Part shown: positions 6,909 through 12,980 of the stretch, piece by piece
Layout: every line of letters starts with the position of its first letter
How positions within the stretch are numbered: the stretch's first letter is position 1
Assembly (NCBI GenBank): GCA_937924675.1
Contig: CALEVL010000238.1
Location: 1-12,980, forward strand
Source: an uncultured Ignavibacteria bacterium
GTDB lineage: Bacteria; Bacteroidota; Ignavibacteria; Tepidaquicellales; Tepidaquicellaceae
DNA length: 12,980 nucleotides
Direction of reading: 5' to 3'
Translations under genes and position numbers: made by a program
Notes under the pieces: generated by a model
Databases searched by the model: none
Told to the model about the DNA's origin: nothing
The model's input: only the letters and a program-made list of their open reading frames with translations

Positions 6909-7009
6909 AGAAATACTGCTTTGCTAAATCATTGACAATCACATCCGATTTTCCAAGTTTACCGATACAATTTCTACAGCGCATTCTACACTAAAAATAA
7001 ATTACGTCC

Positions 7010-7876
7010 ATGCCGAGATTGATTAGATCAGGATTGATCCAAATGAGTATCCCGCTTAGTGAAGGAGACGGAAGCATTGATGACATAAAGGAAGCGATGA
7101 TTCAAAAGCATATTCCCTTTATTGAAGAAGCCGGAAAGAAGGGTGTACAGATACTTTGTCTTCAGGAAATATTCAGTACACCGTATTTTTGTCCGGGACA
7201 AAGCGCTGAATGGTACGATGCAGCAGAGCCGGTTCCCGGACCTACTGTTGAAAGGATGCAGGAGTATGCGAAGAAGTATTCTATGGTGATGATCGTGCCC
7301 GTATTCGAGAAAGAGCAGGCAGGAATCCTGTACAACACAGCTGCAGTGATAGATGCCGACGGAAAAGTTCTCGGCAAATACAGAAAGAATCACATTCCTC
7401 ATACATCCGGCTTTTGGGAAAAATTCTTCTTCCGTCCGGGTAATCTCGGATATCCTGTATTTGATACAAAGTATTGCAAGGTGGGTGTCTATATTTGTTA
7501 CGACAGACATTTTCCGGAAGGCGCAAGAATTCTAGGACTCAATGGCGCGGAGATAGTCTATAATCCTTCTGCTACTGTTGAAGGACTTTCTCAATACCTT
7601 TGGAAACTTGAACAACCCGCTCACGCTGCGGCAAACGGTTACTTCATGGGTTGCATCAACAGAGTAGGTATCGAGAAGCCTTGGAATATTGGAAAGTTCT
7701 ACGGCTCATCTTACTTCGTAGATCCCCGCGGACAGATCTTCGCACAGGCATCTGAAGATAATGATGAATTGCTTATCTCTGAATTTGATCTTGATATGAT
7801 TGATGATGTGAGAAAGACCTGGCAGTTCTTTCGTGACAGAAGGCCGGAGTCTTATGGGAAGATTACAGAGCTTTGA
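7010..7876 (+). CDS. Beta-ureidopropionase (N-carbamoyl-beta-alanine amidohydrolase), nitrilase superfamily
   Basis: This 288-residue cytoplasmic enzyme hydrolyses N-carbamoyl-beta-alanine (or the beta-aminoisobutyrate analogue) to the beta-amino acid, CO2 and ammonia, the last step of reductive uracil and thymine breakdown. The nitrilase catalytic triad is visible: Glu53 in LQEIF, Lys126 in YRKNHIP and Cys163 in ICYDRHFPEG; Glu137 in FWEKFFFRPGN is the usual accessory glutamate. The segments NGAEIVYNPSATVEGLSQ (178-195), CINRVG and FYGSSYFVDPRG are characteristic of beta-ureidopropionase. N-carbamoylputrescine amidase is the main alternative, but that family typically has ICWDQWFPE. Close linkage upstream of preT and preA supports the assignment. 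No N-terminal extension or signal peptide is present, and the length is normal. There is no clear Shine-Dalgarno; the leader of 124 bp begins with an AT-rich repeat. Confidence 0.9.
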   Translation: MPRLIRSGLIQMSIPLSEGDGSIDDIKEAMIQKHIPFIEEAGKKGVQILCLQEIFSTPYFCPGQSAEWYDAAEPVPGPTVERMQEYAKKYSMVMIVPVFEKEQAGILYNTAAVIDADGKVLGKYRKNHIPHTSGFWEKFFFRPGNLGYPVFDTKYCKVGVYICYDRHFPEGARILGLNGAEIVYNPSATVEGLSQYLWKLEQPAHAAANGYFMGCINRVGIEKPWNIGKFYGSSYFVDPRGQIFAQASEDNDELLISEFDLDMIDDVRKTWQFFRDRRPESYGKITEL

Positions 7877-7886
7877 GGAAATTAAT

Positions 7887-7904
7887 AATTAGAAATTAAA
7901 AATT
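7887..7904 (+). repeat. AT-rich repeat, short copy 2
   Basis: The 18-mer AATTAGAAATTAAAAATT lies just after the beta-ureidopropionase stop. It is a direct copy of the first 18 bases of 6884-6908 and the exact reverse complement of 8031-8048. With 8031-8048 it could form an 18-bp stem across the 178-bp spacer before preT. Confidence 0.7.
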
Positions 7905-8023
7905 GAAAACTCTTCAATATGTTTCCTTTCGGGTGGACCGGGAAATGAGCTATCACGAGGAATCCAATTATTTCAGTTCGAACTTTTTGCTTTTGCAGAC
8001 GGTATGGCTTTGACAATATTTTT

Positions 8024-8048
8024 AATTTCTAATTTTTAATTTCTAATT
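8024..8048 (-). repeat. AT-rich 25-bp repeat, copy 3 (inverted)
   Basis: This is the exact reverse complement of 6884-6908. It ends 6 bp before the GTG start of preT, so the repeat forms the region where a ribosome binding site would be. Confidence 0.75.
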
Positions 8049-8054
8049 GAAAAA

Positions 8055-9392
8055 GTGACTGATTACAACAAGCCGCAGAACGAGAACGAGTTCAAACTGA
8101 ATTTCGCACCGATCAATCCGTTAATGGATCAGACTCAGGCATTGGTAGAAAGTTCAAGATGTTTGTTCTGCTTTGATGCTCCATGTATTAAGGCATGCCC
8201 TACTCATATTGACATTCCGCTTTTCATAAGGCAGATCAGTACGGGCAATCTGACCGGCTCTGCAAGGACAATTTATGAATCCAATTATTTCGGTAACGCC
8301 TGCGGAAAGGTTTGTCCTGTTGATGTTCTTTGTGAAGGAGCTTGTGTCTATAATCTCGTCAATGAGAAACCGATTGAGATAGGCAGGCTTCAGAGCTATG
8401 CGGCTACTCATGTAATGGAAAAAGACATTGCATTGTTCAAACCGGGCGAAGATAATTCAAAACGCGTTGCAGTTATAGGTGCCGGTCCTGCAGGAATTTC
8501 ATGTGCTTGTGAGTTGAGAAGATTAGGATATGAAGTGGATATTTTTGAAGCGAAGTCTCAGCCCACAGGTCTGACGCTTCACGGAGTTGCGCCGTATAAG
8601 ATAACCAATGATGAGGCAATCAGAGAAGCAGAGTATCTGCAGAGCCAGCTTGGGTTTAAGATTATTTACAATTCACCCGTAACAGCGTATGAACAATTCA
8701 AGCAACTCGAACAGAAATATGATGCGGTCTTTATCGGCATTGGACTCGGTGATACAGTTGCACTGAATATAAAGGGAGAAGATCTGGAAAATTGTGTCGG
8801 TGCTGTTGATTTTATCGAAGAGGTGAAGTTAAAGAAACATGATGCTAAAGTCGGAAACAAAGTTGTGGTGATTGGCGGCGGGAACACAGCCATGGATGCG
8901 GCTTCCGAAGCGGCAAGAATGGGAGCGGACAGAGTATGGCTTTCTTACAGAAGGTCCAGAGACGAGATGCCTGCTTATGAATTCGAATATGAGCTTGCTA
9001 AGAATGTATGCGTTGAGCCGTTGTTCAATACATTGCCTGTGGAGATTCTGGGGGATGGAAAAGTTGAGGCAATAAGACTTGCCCCAACCAAACTTGTTGA
9101 CGGAAAAATAATAACAGCCAAGAATGAAATATTCACGATCGAATGTGATATGGTAATAAAAGCAACCGGTCAGGAGAAGCAGAATGTATTGCTTGACATT
9201 ATAGACGGATTCGAATTTGACAGAGAAGGAAAACCACTCATCGAGCCGGATACTTTCCGCGCGGTTCATACAAAATATTTCATAGCAGGGGATGTGATAA
9301 ACGGAGGATCAGAGATCGTCAATGCTGTTGCCGAAGCTGTGAAGGCGGCAGAGGGTATTCACAAATATTTGAGCAAGGAAGCGAACAATTAA
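8055..9392 (+). CDS. preT: NAD(P)-dependent dihydropyrimidine dehydrogenase, subunit PreT
   Basis: This 445-residue flavoprotein is the electron-input subunit. With PreA it reduces uracil or thymine to the 5,6-dihydro form using NAD(P)H. The N-terminal helical domain holds eight Cys: 36, 39, 44, 48, 83, 87, 93 and 97. Their spacing, plus Gln113, matches the two N-terminal 4Fe-4S clusters of mammalian DPYD, where one ligand is Gln, with a constant offset (compared from memory). The FAD site is VAVIGAGPAG (138-147), the pyridine nucleotide site is VVVIGGGNTAMDA (270-282), and the final FAD contact is AGDVINGG (411-418). GTG at 8055 is the only plausible start, because an in-frame TAA lies at 8037 with no ATG between. 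The stop is 3 bp before preA, so the two are translated as a pair. The related GltD (glutamate synthase small subunit) is excluded by the preA partner. Confidence 0.92.
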   Translation: MTDYNKPQNENEFKLNFAPINPLMDQTQALVESSRCLFCFDAPCIKACPTHIDIPLFIRQISTGNLTGSARTIYESNYFGNACGKVCPVDVLCEGACVYNLVNEKPIEIGRLQSYAATHVMEKDIALFKPGEDNSKRVAVIGAGPAGISCACELRRLGYEVDIFEAKSQPTGLTLHGVAPYKITNDEAIREAEYLQSQLGFKIIYNSPVTAYEQFKQLEQKYDAVFIGIGLGDTVALNIKGEDLENCVGAVDFIEEVKLKKHDAKVGNKVVVIGGGNTAMDAASEAARMGADRVWLSYRRSRDEMPAYEFEYELAKNVCVEPLFNTLPVEILGDGKVEAIRLAPTKLVDGKIITAKNEIFTIECDMVIKATGQEKQNVLLDIIDGFEFDREGKPLIEPDTFRAVHTKYFIAGDVINGGSEIVNAVAEAVKAAEGIHKYLSKEANN

Positions 9393-9395
9393 CTT

Positions 9396-10724
9396 ATGGC
9401 AGATCTGAAAATAAATTTTGCAGGCATAGAATCACCAAATCCGTTTTGGCTGGCATCCGGTCCACCGACAAATTCAGGATATCAGATCATGAAAGCTTTT
9501 GATGCGGGATGGGGTGGAGCAGTTTGGAAAACAATGGGACTGCCAGTTGTGAATACTTCAAGCCGTTATGCCGGTATTGATCAGGGTGATGCAAAGCTGA
9601 CCGGCTTCAGTAACATTGAGCTGATTTCCGATCGTAGGTTAAGTGATAATCTGAAAGAACTTGAGGAAGTGAAGAAATACTTTCCTCTTCATCCGGTCAT
9701 TGCATCTCTGATGGTTGATACAAGAGAAGAATGGCATCAGGTTGTAAAAGATGCGGAGAATGCCGGAGCTGACGGACTTGAACTGAACTTTGGATGCCCT
9801 CATGGAATGTGTGAAAGAGGAATGGGCTCGGCAGTAGGACAGGAACCCGAAGTGCTGAAGCTGATAGTATCGTGGGTGATGGAAGTTGCAAAGAAGCCGG
9901 TCATTGTCAAACTCACTCCGAACGTAACAGACATCACAGATTCGGCAATTGCCGCAAAAGAGGGCGGTGGAAATGCGATCTCGCTCATCAATACTTTCCA
10001 AAGCATCATGGGAGTTGATATAGATAACTTTGTGCCGTACCCGATAGTTGACGGCAAAGGAACCAATGGCGGATATTGCGGTCCCGCGGTCAAGCCGATT
10101 GCTCTGAACATGGTTCGCAATTGTGCACAGAGTCCGTATGTGAATCTTCCCGTCTCAGGAATCGGCGGCGTATCAAACTGGCGCGATGCTGTTGAGTTCA
10201 TTTTGATGGGAGCATCAACGGTTCAGGTCTGCACTGCGGTAATGCATTACGGTTTTGGAATCATAAGAGAGATGACTTCGGGTTTGTCTGATTACATGGA
10301 CAGCAAAGCATTTGCCAATGTAAGCGACATGGTAGGAAAGGCGCTGATCAATACTGTTGCGTGGGAAGAACTCAATCTTAACTACAATGTCATTGCAAAG
10401 ATAGACAACAGGAAGTGCATCGGATGCATGCTTTGTTATGCAGCATGCGAGGACGGAGCGCATCAAGCGATCGGCATCGACTCTAACGGTTCACGTGTTC
10501 CATTTATCATCGAAGAGAATTGTGTCGGCTGCAACTTGTGTTCATTGGTTTGTCCTGTAGAGGGTTGTATTGAAATGGTTGAGACAAAAAACATTTCAGG
10601 TTTTGAATCATGGAAAGACAGAACAGAAAAGGGAAACATTCCAAAGACATTTGATGATCCGCTTGCAGGAGGGTTGAGTCATAGAGTTACTGAAATTGAG
10701 AAAGCAATTAAAAAGTTGAAATGA
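9396..10724 (+). CDS. preA: NAD(P)-dependent dihydropyrimidine dehydrogenase, subunit PreA
   Basis: This 442-residue catalytic subunit reduces uracil or thymine on FMN, fed with electrons from PreT. Residues 1-320 are a dihydroorotate dehydrogenase-like barrel. Residues expected to contact the pyrimidine are present: Asn73 in NIELIS, Asn131 and the catalytic-loop Cys134 in NFGCPHGMCERGMGSAVGQ, and Asn199-Thr200 in LINTFQSIMG. They correspond to Asn609, Asn668, Cys671 and Asn736-Thr737 of mammalian DPYD (recalled). The C-terminal ferredoxin domain has two 4Fe-4S motifs: Cys341, 344, 347 and 351, then Cys376, 379, 382 and 386. ATG follows the preT stop after 3 bp. This is the typical bacterial split of the single-chain eukaryotic enzyme. 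No dihydropyrimidinase follows; downstream is a 1-kb repeat-rich spacer and genes on the other strand. No clear terminator is seen. Confidence 0.93.
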   Translation: MADLKINFAGIESPNPFWLASGPPTNSGYQIMKAFDAGWGGAVWKTMGLPVVNTSSRYAGIDQGDAKLTGFSNIELISDRRLSDNLKELEEVKKYFPLHPVIASLMVDTREEWHQVVKDAENAGADGLELNFGCPHGMCERGMGSAVGQEPEVLKLIVSWVMEVAKKPVIVKLTPNVTDITDSAIAAKEGGGNAISLINTFQSIMGVDIDNFVPYPIVDGKGTNGGYCGPAVKPIALNMVRNCAQSPYVNLPVSGIGGVSNWRDAVEFILMGASTVQVCTAVMHYGFGIIREMTSGLSDYMDSKAFANVSDMVGKALINTVAWEELNLNYNVIAKIDNRKCIGCMLCYAACEDGAHQAIGIDSNGSRVPFIIEENCVGCNLCSLVCPVEGCIEMVETKNISGFESWKDRTEKGNIPKTFDDPLAGGLSHRVTEIEKAIKKLK

Positions 10725-10810
10725 AGTTACGATATGTAATTTTATTTCTGTAATTCAGATCCTTCAAACTGACCTTCCAGCAATTACGCAAGTTGTTACT
10801 CTTTTTTCTT

Positions 10811-10883
10811 GTCATTCTGAACGAGCCTGCATCTTGGAAGTGAGTCATGTTGCTCCTTGCTCAAGCAGGCGAAGTGAAGAATC
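10811..10883. repeat. Interspersed repeat of the GTCATTCTGAACG type with internal GCCTGC/GCAGGC palindrome
   Basis: GTCATTCTGAACGA at 10811 and GAAGTGAAGAATCC ending 10884 look like the two halves of a short repeat common in Bacteroidota-type genomes (recalled, not searched). Between them GCCTGC (10825-10830) and GCAGGC (10865-10870) form inverted ends of a 46-bp inner segment. Confidence 0.5.
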
Positions 10884-10907
10884 CATATCAAATGGTTTCA
10901 CAATTGC

Positions 10908-10947
10908 TCGCAGGTCATCCGCGCCGATTCGCAGGTCGTCCGCGCCG
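10908..10947. repeat. Two-copy tandem repeat, 19-bp unit with 21-bp period
   Basis: TCGCAGGTCATCCGCGCCG at 10908-10926 is followed by TCGCAGGTCGTCCGCGCCG at 10929-10947, with one mismatch. It is GC-rich in an AT-rich spacer. No third copy is seen. Confidence 0.7.
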
Positions 10948-11246
10948 TTTAGCAGAAAAACAGTAAAAAAACTCTGTTCTGCCTCGGAACTACGCAGAAT
11001 ACCTGCTCTTCTTAGCAAACTTAAAGCGGCGGTTTGTTAATGTTAGCTATTAATTGGCAGAAAACGCATTTCCTGAAACTTCCATAAAAAATAACAGCAA
11101 GTATTCAGCTAAACTGTGGACGAAAGCAAATTTAACACTTTGAACACAATATGACTATTGTGGAATGTGCATCCTGCAGTAGTTCAAGAAATCCACAGTC
11201 ATCAATAATACTCTTCAAATGACTGCTAATTCTATCTTTTTTCGCC

Positions 11247-11349
11247 GTTGTTGGTGCCTGCCCGGCCCAGTCGGGTTCCCAAAGGTTTGCATGAAAGCAT
11301 TTCACAAAGTGTGGTAAGTACAAATGCAAACTTTTGGGTCACCAACAAC
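11247..11349. mobile_element. MITE-like palindromic element, 103 bp, with 19-bp insert in the left arm
   Basis: The left arm is GTTGTTGGTG (11247-11256), then a 19-bp insert (11257-11275, CCTGCCCGGCCCAGTCGGG), then TTCCCAAAGGTTTGCA (11276-11291). The right arm at 11325-11349 is identical to that of the 3700-3783 element. The 33-bp loop (11292-11324) is similar to that of the other copy and equal in length. Removing the insert gives exactly the 84-bp form. Confidence 0.7.
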
Positions 11350-11536
11350 TTACCCTAAAATTGCAAAGATTGAAAAGAGGTGTTATGCCTGTTGGTGGCT
11401 ACTCGTTTCACTCGGAGAACACCAACAGGGGCGGAACGAGTATCAGCAGGAAGAATCATACCAACCGGTTCACTTGCCGAATCACGCATACTGGCTACAG
11501 CTACACAAACATTTGACCAGTCCAAAGCAATGTAGT

Positions 11537-11577
11537 GCCTGCCCGCAGTCGGCAAATCATGTACAATCTCTGCAGGC
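11537..11577. repeat. GCCTGC-type interspersed palindrome, copy at 11537
   Basis: GCCTGC at 11537-11542 pairs with GCAGGC at 11572-11577. The right end TCTCTGCAGGCGGG is almost the same as at 2092-2105. The interiors are similar in length and partly in sequence. Confidence 0.5.
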
Positions 11578-11621
11578 GGGCCTGTAAGTTTCAATTTTTG
11601 TATTTTGCATTTGAAGGGCTC

Positions 11622-11681
11622 CTTTCATTTTATGAAGTTCAACTTTCCGCCAAGATAATTGGCGCTAACTCTAAATGAAAG
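11622..11681. repeat. 60-bp imperfect long hairpin downstream of the toxin-immunity pair
   Basis: CTTTCATTT (11622-11630) pairs with AAATGAAAG (11673-11681), AGTT (11636-11639) with AACT (11667-11670), and CGCCAA (11648-11653) with TTGGCG (11659-11664). On the - strand it follows the immunity-like gene by about 90 bp. There is no adjoining T-run on either strand, so it is not a standard terminator. Confidence 0.45.
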
Positions 11682-11772
11682 TGAGCTCTTTGCTAATTTG
11701 TCGACCTGGAAAATTAGCAATTGAGTTGGCAATGAATAGTGACGTCTTTGTCAGAGGAATGAAAGAAGTTGC

Positions 11773-12243
11773 TCAATGGACAAGTATTGTTGAATCTGTC
11801 AATAGCCACTTACAATTCTTAGAGTTAAATAGATATTTTAAAACAATTGTATTTCGTAATCGTCTTTGGTTATGCTCGTCAAGAGGAGAAAAATACCCTA
11901 CTTTGACTTTCGCACTGTTACTATTTGTTACTTCAATTGAATCAAATCTTATTATTCTTCCAATTGAAGAATCAAACATTTCCTTATCAATAACTTTGAT
12001 ATCTTCATGAAATTCATTCTTATATGATTTTTCTTTAGTAATGACTTCATTCTCAACAATGAAATCAATTCTTGATTCACCAGGACCCGAAGAGTATAAA
12101 TATGGTTTTAGCAACACATTTTGAATCAATGAGTCAATTTTATTCAGCGAATCGCATCGAAGATCTTGAGATACTTCCTCTTTTTGTTGGCAAAAAACCG
12201 ACAATATTGAAAGAAAGATTACAAAATAGACTTCTGACTTCAT
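11773..12243 (-). CDS. Small exported protein, probable immunity protein to the adjacent toxin domain
   Basis: This 156-residue protein starts at ATG 12243-12241, 8 bp after the toxin stop on the same strand, the usual toxin-then-immunity order. Residues 1-18 look like a signal peptide (VYFVIFLSILSVFC). Cys18 could be a lipidation site, although Phe at -1 is not canonical for a lipobox. The mature part alternates charged and beta-prone stretches and ends with strands AKVKVGYF (111-118), TIVLKYLF (132-139) and KWLLTDSTI (145-153), which is reminiscent of NTF2-like folds; I do not recognise a specific family. An immunity role is inferred only from position, size and export. Export would fit a toxin acting in the periplasm or at the cell surface. 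Codon use looks more AT-rich than in the pyrimidine genes, consistent with an acquired module. Confidence 0.7.
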   Translation of the reverse strand: MKSEVYFVIFLSILSVFCQQKEEVSQDLRCDSLNKIDSLIQNVLLKPYLYSSGPGESRIDFIVENEVITKEKSYKNEFHEDIKVIDKEMFDSSIGRIIRFDSIEVTNSNSAKVKVGYFSPLDEHNQRRLRNTIVLKYLFNSKNCKWLLTDSTILVH

Positions 12244-12251
12244 AAACTTTT

Positions 12252-12830
12252 TTAGTTTGGAGATATATTAATCTCGTCAATAAAGTACTCCGGATAATAA
12301 CGCTTGGCAAGTTTTTTTCTTTCATTAAACGAATTCAAGTAATCGATGGCGGCTTTATAACTTTGTATTTCCTTACCGTATGCAGCTCTTTCAAAGAACT
12401 CACCATGCTCTGCTGCTCTGAGAGTTGATACATCCCAATAGTCTAGTCCGGATTTATCAACCCCATAGTGAGTCAATTCATGAAGTATAGTAACAGCCAC
12501 CATAATTAAATAAACGTCGCTAGTATTTTTGTCTGAATTTTCCAATAGATTAACCATGTCAACATCTAGAATTAATTCATTGGAACCAATGTTCATCGAA
12601 AACTGGCCAAAAGCTCCTTCCAGGTTTGTAACGGTAATTATAGGTCCTTCTCCCCATACTAAAGCATCCTTTATCTCTTTTGTCGAGAGCCCGCAATATT
12701 TTACTAGGGCATTCATAATCTTGTTGTTCAATGCAATGCTTTGAATTTCCTCACTCAAATAATTTGCAAGTCTTGGAAAATCTTTCGCCTGTGGAAATTC
12801 GAATCTTCCGTCAGGGTCAGTATACATCAA
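12252..12830 (-). CDS. C-terminal toxin tip of an RHS-type polymorphic toxin, HELTH metallopeptidase-like domain
   Basis: The reading frame closes with TAA at 12254-12252. It can start at TTG 12830 or ATG 12827, but these are probably internal codons, because the same frame reads WTPYRAFFDNPLMYTDPDG from 12863, the classic end of an RHS core, and is cut off only by a TGA at 12866-12864. Counting from TTG, the protein has 192 residues. Residues 117-121 are HELTH, the HExxH zinc-binding motif of zincin peptidases. EHGEFFERAAYG (141-152) is the likely site of the third ligand, with Glu or His candidates at 141, 142 and 144. The N-terminal part (10-60) is helical and unassigned. There is no signal peptide. 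Peptidase or other zinc-dependent toxicity is inference; the substrate is unknown. The next gene downstream is the likely immunity gene. Confidence 0.72.
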   Translation of the reverse strand: MMYTDPDGRFEFPQAKDFPRLANYLSEEIQSIALNNKIMNALVKYCGLSTKEIKDALVWGEGPIITVTNLEGAFGQFSMNIGSNELILDVDMVNLLENSDKNTSDVYLIMVAVTILHELTHYGVDKSGLDYWDVSTLRAAEHGEFFERAAYGKEIQSYKAAIDYLNSFNERKKLAKRYYPEYFIDEINISPN

Positions 12831-12863
12831 AGGATTATCAAAAAATGCTCTGTATGGTGTCCA

Positions 12864-12980
12864 TCATAAAGCTTTGAATTCAATCTTATCAGGGCTTCCC
12901 CATCTCCCAATCCTGCTGTCATAATACCTCGCACCAAAATAATCGTACAGATTCTCGTCATCCTCTTCCTTCCCGGTAAA
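12864..12980 (-). CDS. RHS/YD-repeat protein, core-domain C-terminal fragment ending at an in-frame TGA (partial)
   Basis: The frame is open from the window edge at 12980 and gives 38 residues before TGA at 12866-12864. It contains YDYFGARYYDSRIGRWGSPD, the signature of the RHS repeat-associated core domain, which in intact proteins continues into a P-Y-x-x-x-x-N-P-L-x-x-x-D-P-D-G segment and then a variable toxin. That continuation is present in the same frame just after the TGA. The fragment is therefore the 3' part of a large polymorphic toxin gene, most of which lies beyond the window. The stop either kills the fusion or is a sequence error. Confidence 0.8.
   Translation of the reverse strand, partial: FTGKEEDDENLYDYFGARYYDSRIGRWGSPDKIEFKAL

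Larger units (their letters stand above)
10725..11772. other. 1048-bp gene-free convergent spacer rich in repeats
   Basis: It lies between preA (+) and the immunity-like gene (-), both reading into it. It holds an interrupted interspersed repeat (10811-10883), a 21-bp-period tandem repeat (10908-10947), the second MITE-like element (11247-11349), a GCCTGC palindrome (11537-11577) and a long hairpin (11622-11681). The open frames at 10834-11040 and 11324-11594 consist of repeat sequence and have no family-like features. I see no tRNA or other RNA gene. Stretches 10950-11236 and 11350-11530 show nothing I recognise. Confidence 0.6.

Noticed and set aside
6932..6971. Sigma-70 promoter (TTGACA at 6932, TACAAT at 6966) before beta-ureidopropionase
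   Set aside because: The spacer is 28 bp, far from the normal 17, and this type of consensus is not typical of the group.
7028..7510. 160-codon open frame on the - strand
   Set aside because: It lies wholly antisense to the well-supported beta-ureidopropionase gene and has no family-like sequence.
7010..7876. N-carbamoylputrescine amidase as product
   Set aside because: The ICYDRHFPEG and NPSATVEGLSQ motifs and the preT-preA neighbours fit beta-ureidopropionase better.
8829..9269. 146-codon open frame on the - strand
   Set aside because: It is antisense to preT, which has all expected motifs; the frame is a shadow.
2061..11577. Possible CRISPR array from the many short palindromic repeats
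   Set aside because: The repeats are scattered, of different families, not regularly spaced, and no cas genes are present.
11324..11594. Overlapping open frames of 60-87 codons on both strands
   Set aside because: They coincide with the second MITE-like element and a GCCTGC palindrome, with no domain-like sequence.
11622..11681. Integron attC-like site downstream of the toxin-immunity pair
   Set aside because: The hairpin has GTTAGCG on the - strand, but this does not fit the GTTRRRY core, and no matching RYYYAAC end or integrase is seen.
12864..12866. Reading the TGA as a recoded sense codon
   Set aside because: TGA is the natural stop of preA, beta-ureidopropionase and the immunity-like gene in this window, so a TGA-recoding genetic code is not supported.

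Overview
The window looks like a piece of chromosome from a member of the Ignavibacteria or a close relative in the Bacteroidota/Chlorobiota (FCB) group. The main reason is that three exported proteins end in the NYPNPFNP-type C-terminal domain that serves as a type IX secretion (T9SS) sorting signal and is abundant in that group. Further hints are weak Shine-Dalgarno sequences, one TTG and one GTG start, and AT-rich spacers. This taxonomic call is an inference from motifs only.

Layout. Positions 1-117 hold the 3' end of a gene ending in a dockerin/EF-hand-like calcium loop. From 153 to 6885 there is a cluster of exported proteins on the + strand: a T9SS-sorted subtilisin-like (S8) protease, a T9SS-sorted beta-sandwich protein started from TTG, an exported ferritin-like DUF2202 protein, and a second S8 protease paralogous to the first. 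From 7010 to 10724 there is a + strand reductive pyrimidine catabolism cluster: beta-ureidopropionase, preT and preA. PreT and PreA together reduce uracil or thymine to the dihydropyrimidine, and beta-ureidopropionase carries out the last step to beta-alanine. The middle enzyme, dihydropyrimidinase, is not in the window. After a gene-free stretch of about 1 kb, the - strand (12980 down to 11773) carries the tail of an RHS/YD-repeat protein, a C-terminal HELTH metallopeptidase-like toxin domain and, 8 bp downstream, a small exported protein that is the likely immunity protein.

The spacers are unusually rich in repeats. I see a 151-bp duplication that joins the last 82 coding bases of two T9SS genes to an identical-fold terminator. 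There is a MITE-like palindrome of 84 or 103 bp in two full copies, with filled and empty versions of a 19-bp GC-rich insert. A 63-bp cloverleaf-like repeat occurs twice. Several GCCTGC/GCAGGC palindromes are scattered about, and an AT-rich 25-mer occurs in perfect inverted orientation on both sides of the beta-ureidopropionase gene.

The most striking single observation is an in-frame TGA at 12864-12866 (- strand). It separates the RHS core from its toxin tip although the reading frame and family sequence continue across it. This is either a disabled polymorphic toxin, an orphaned tip with its immunity gene, or a sequence error.
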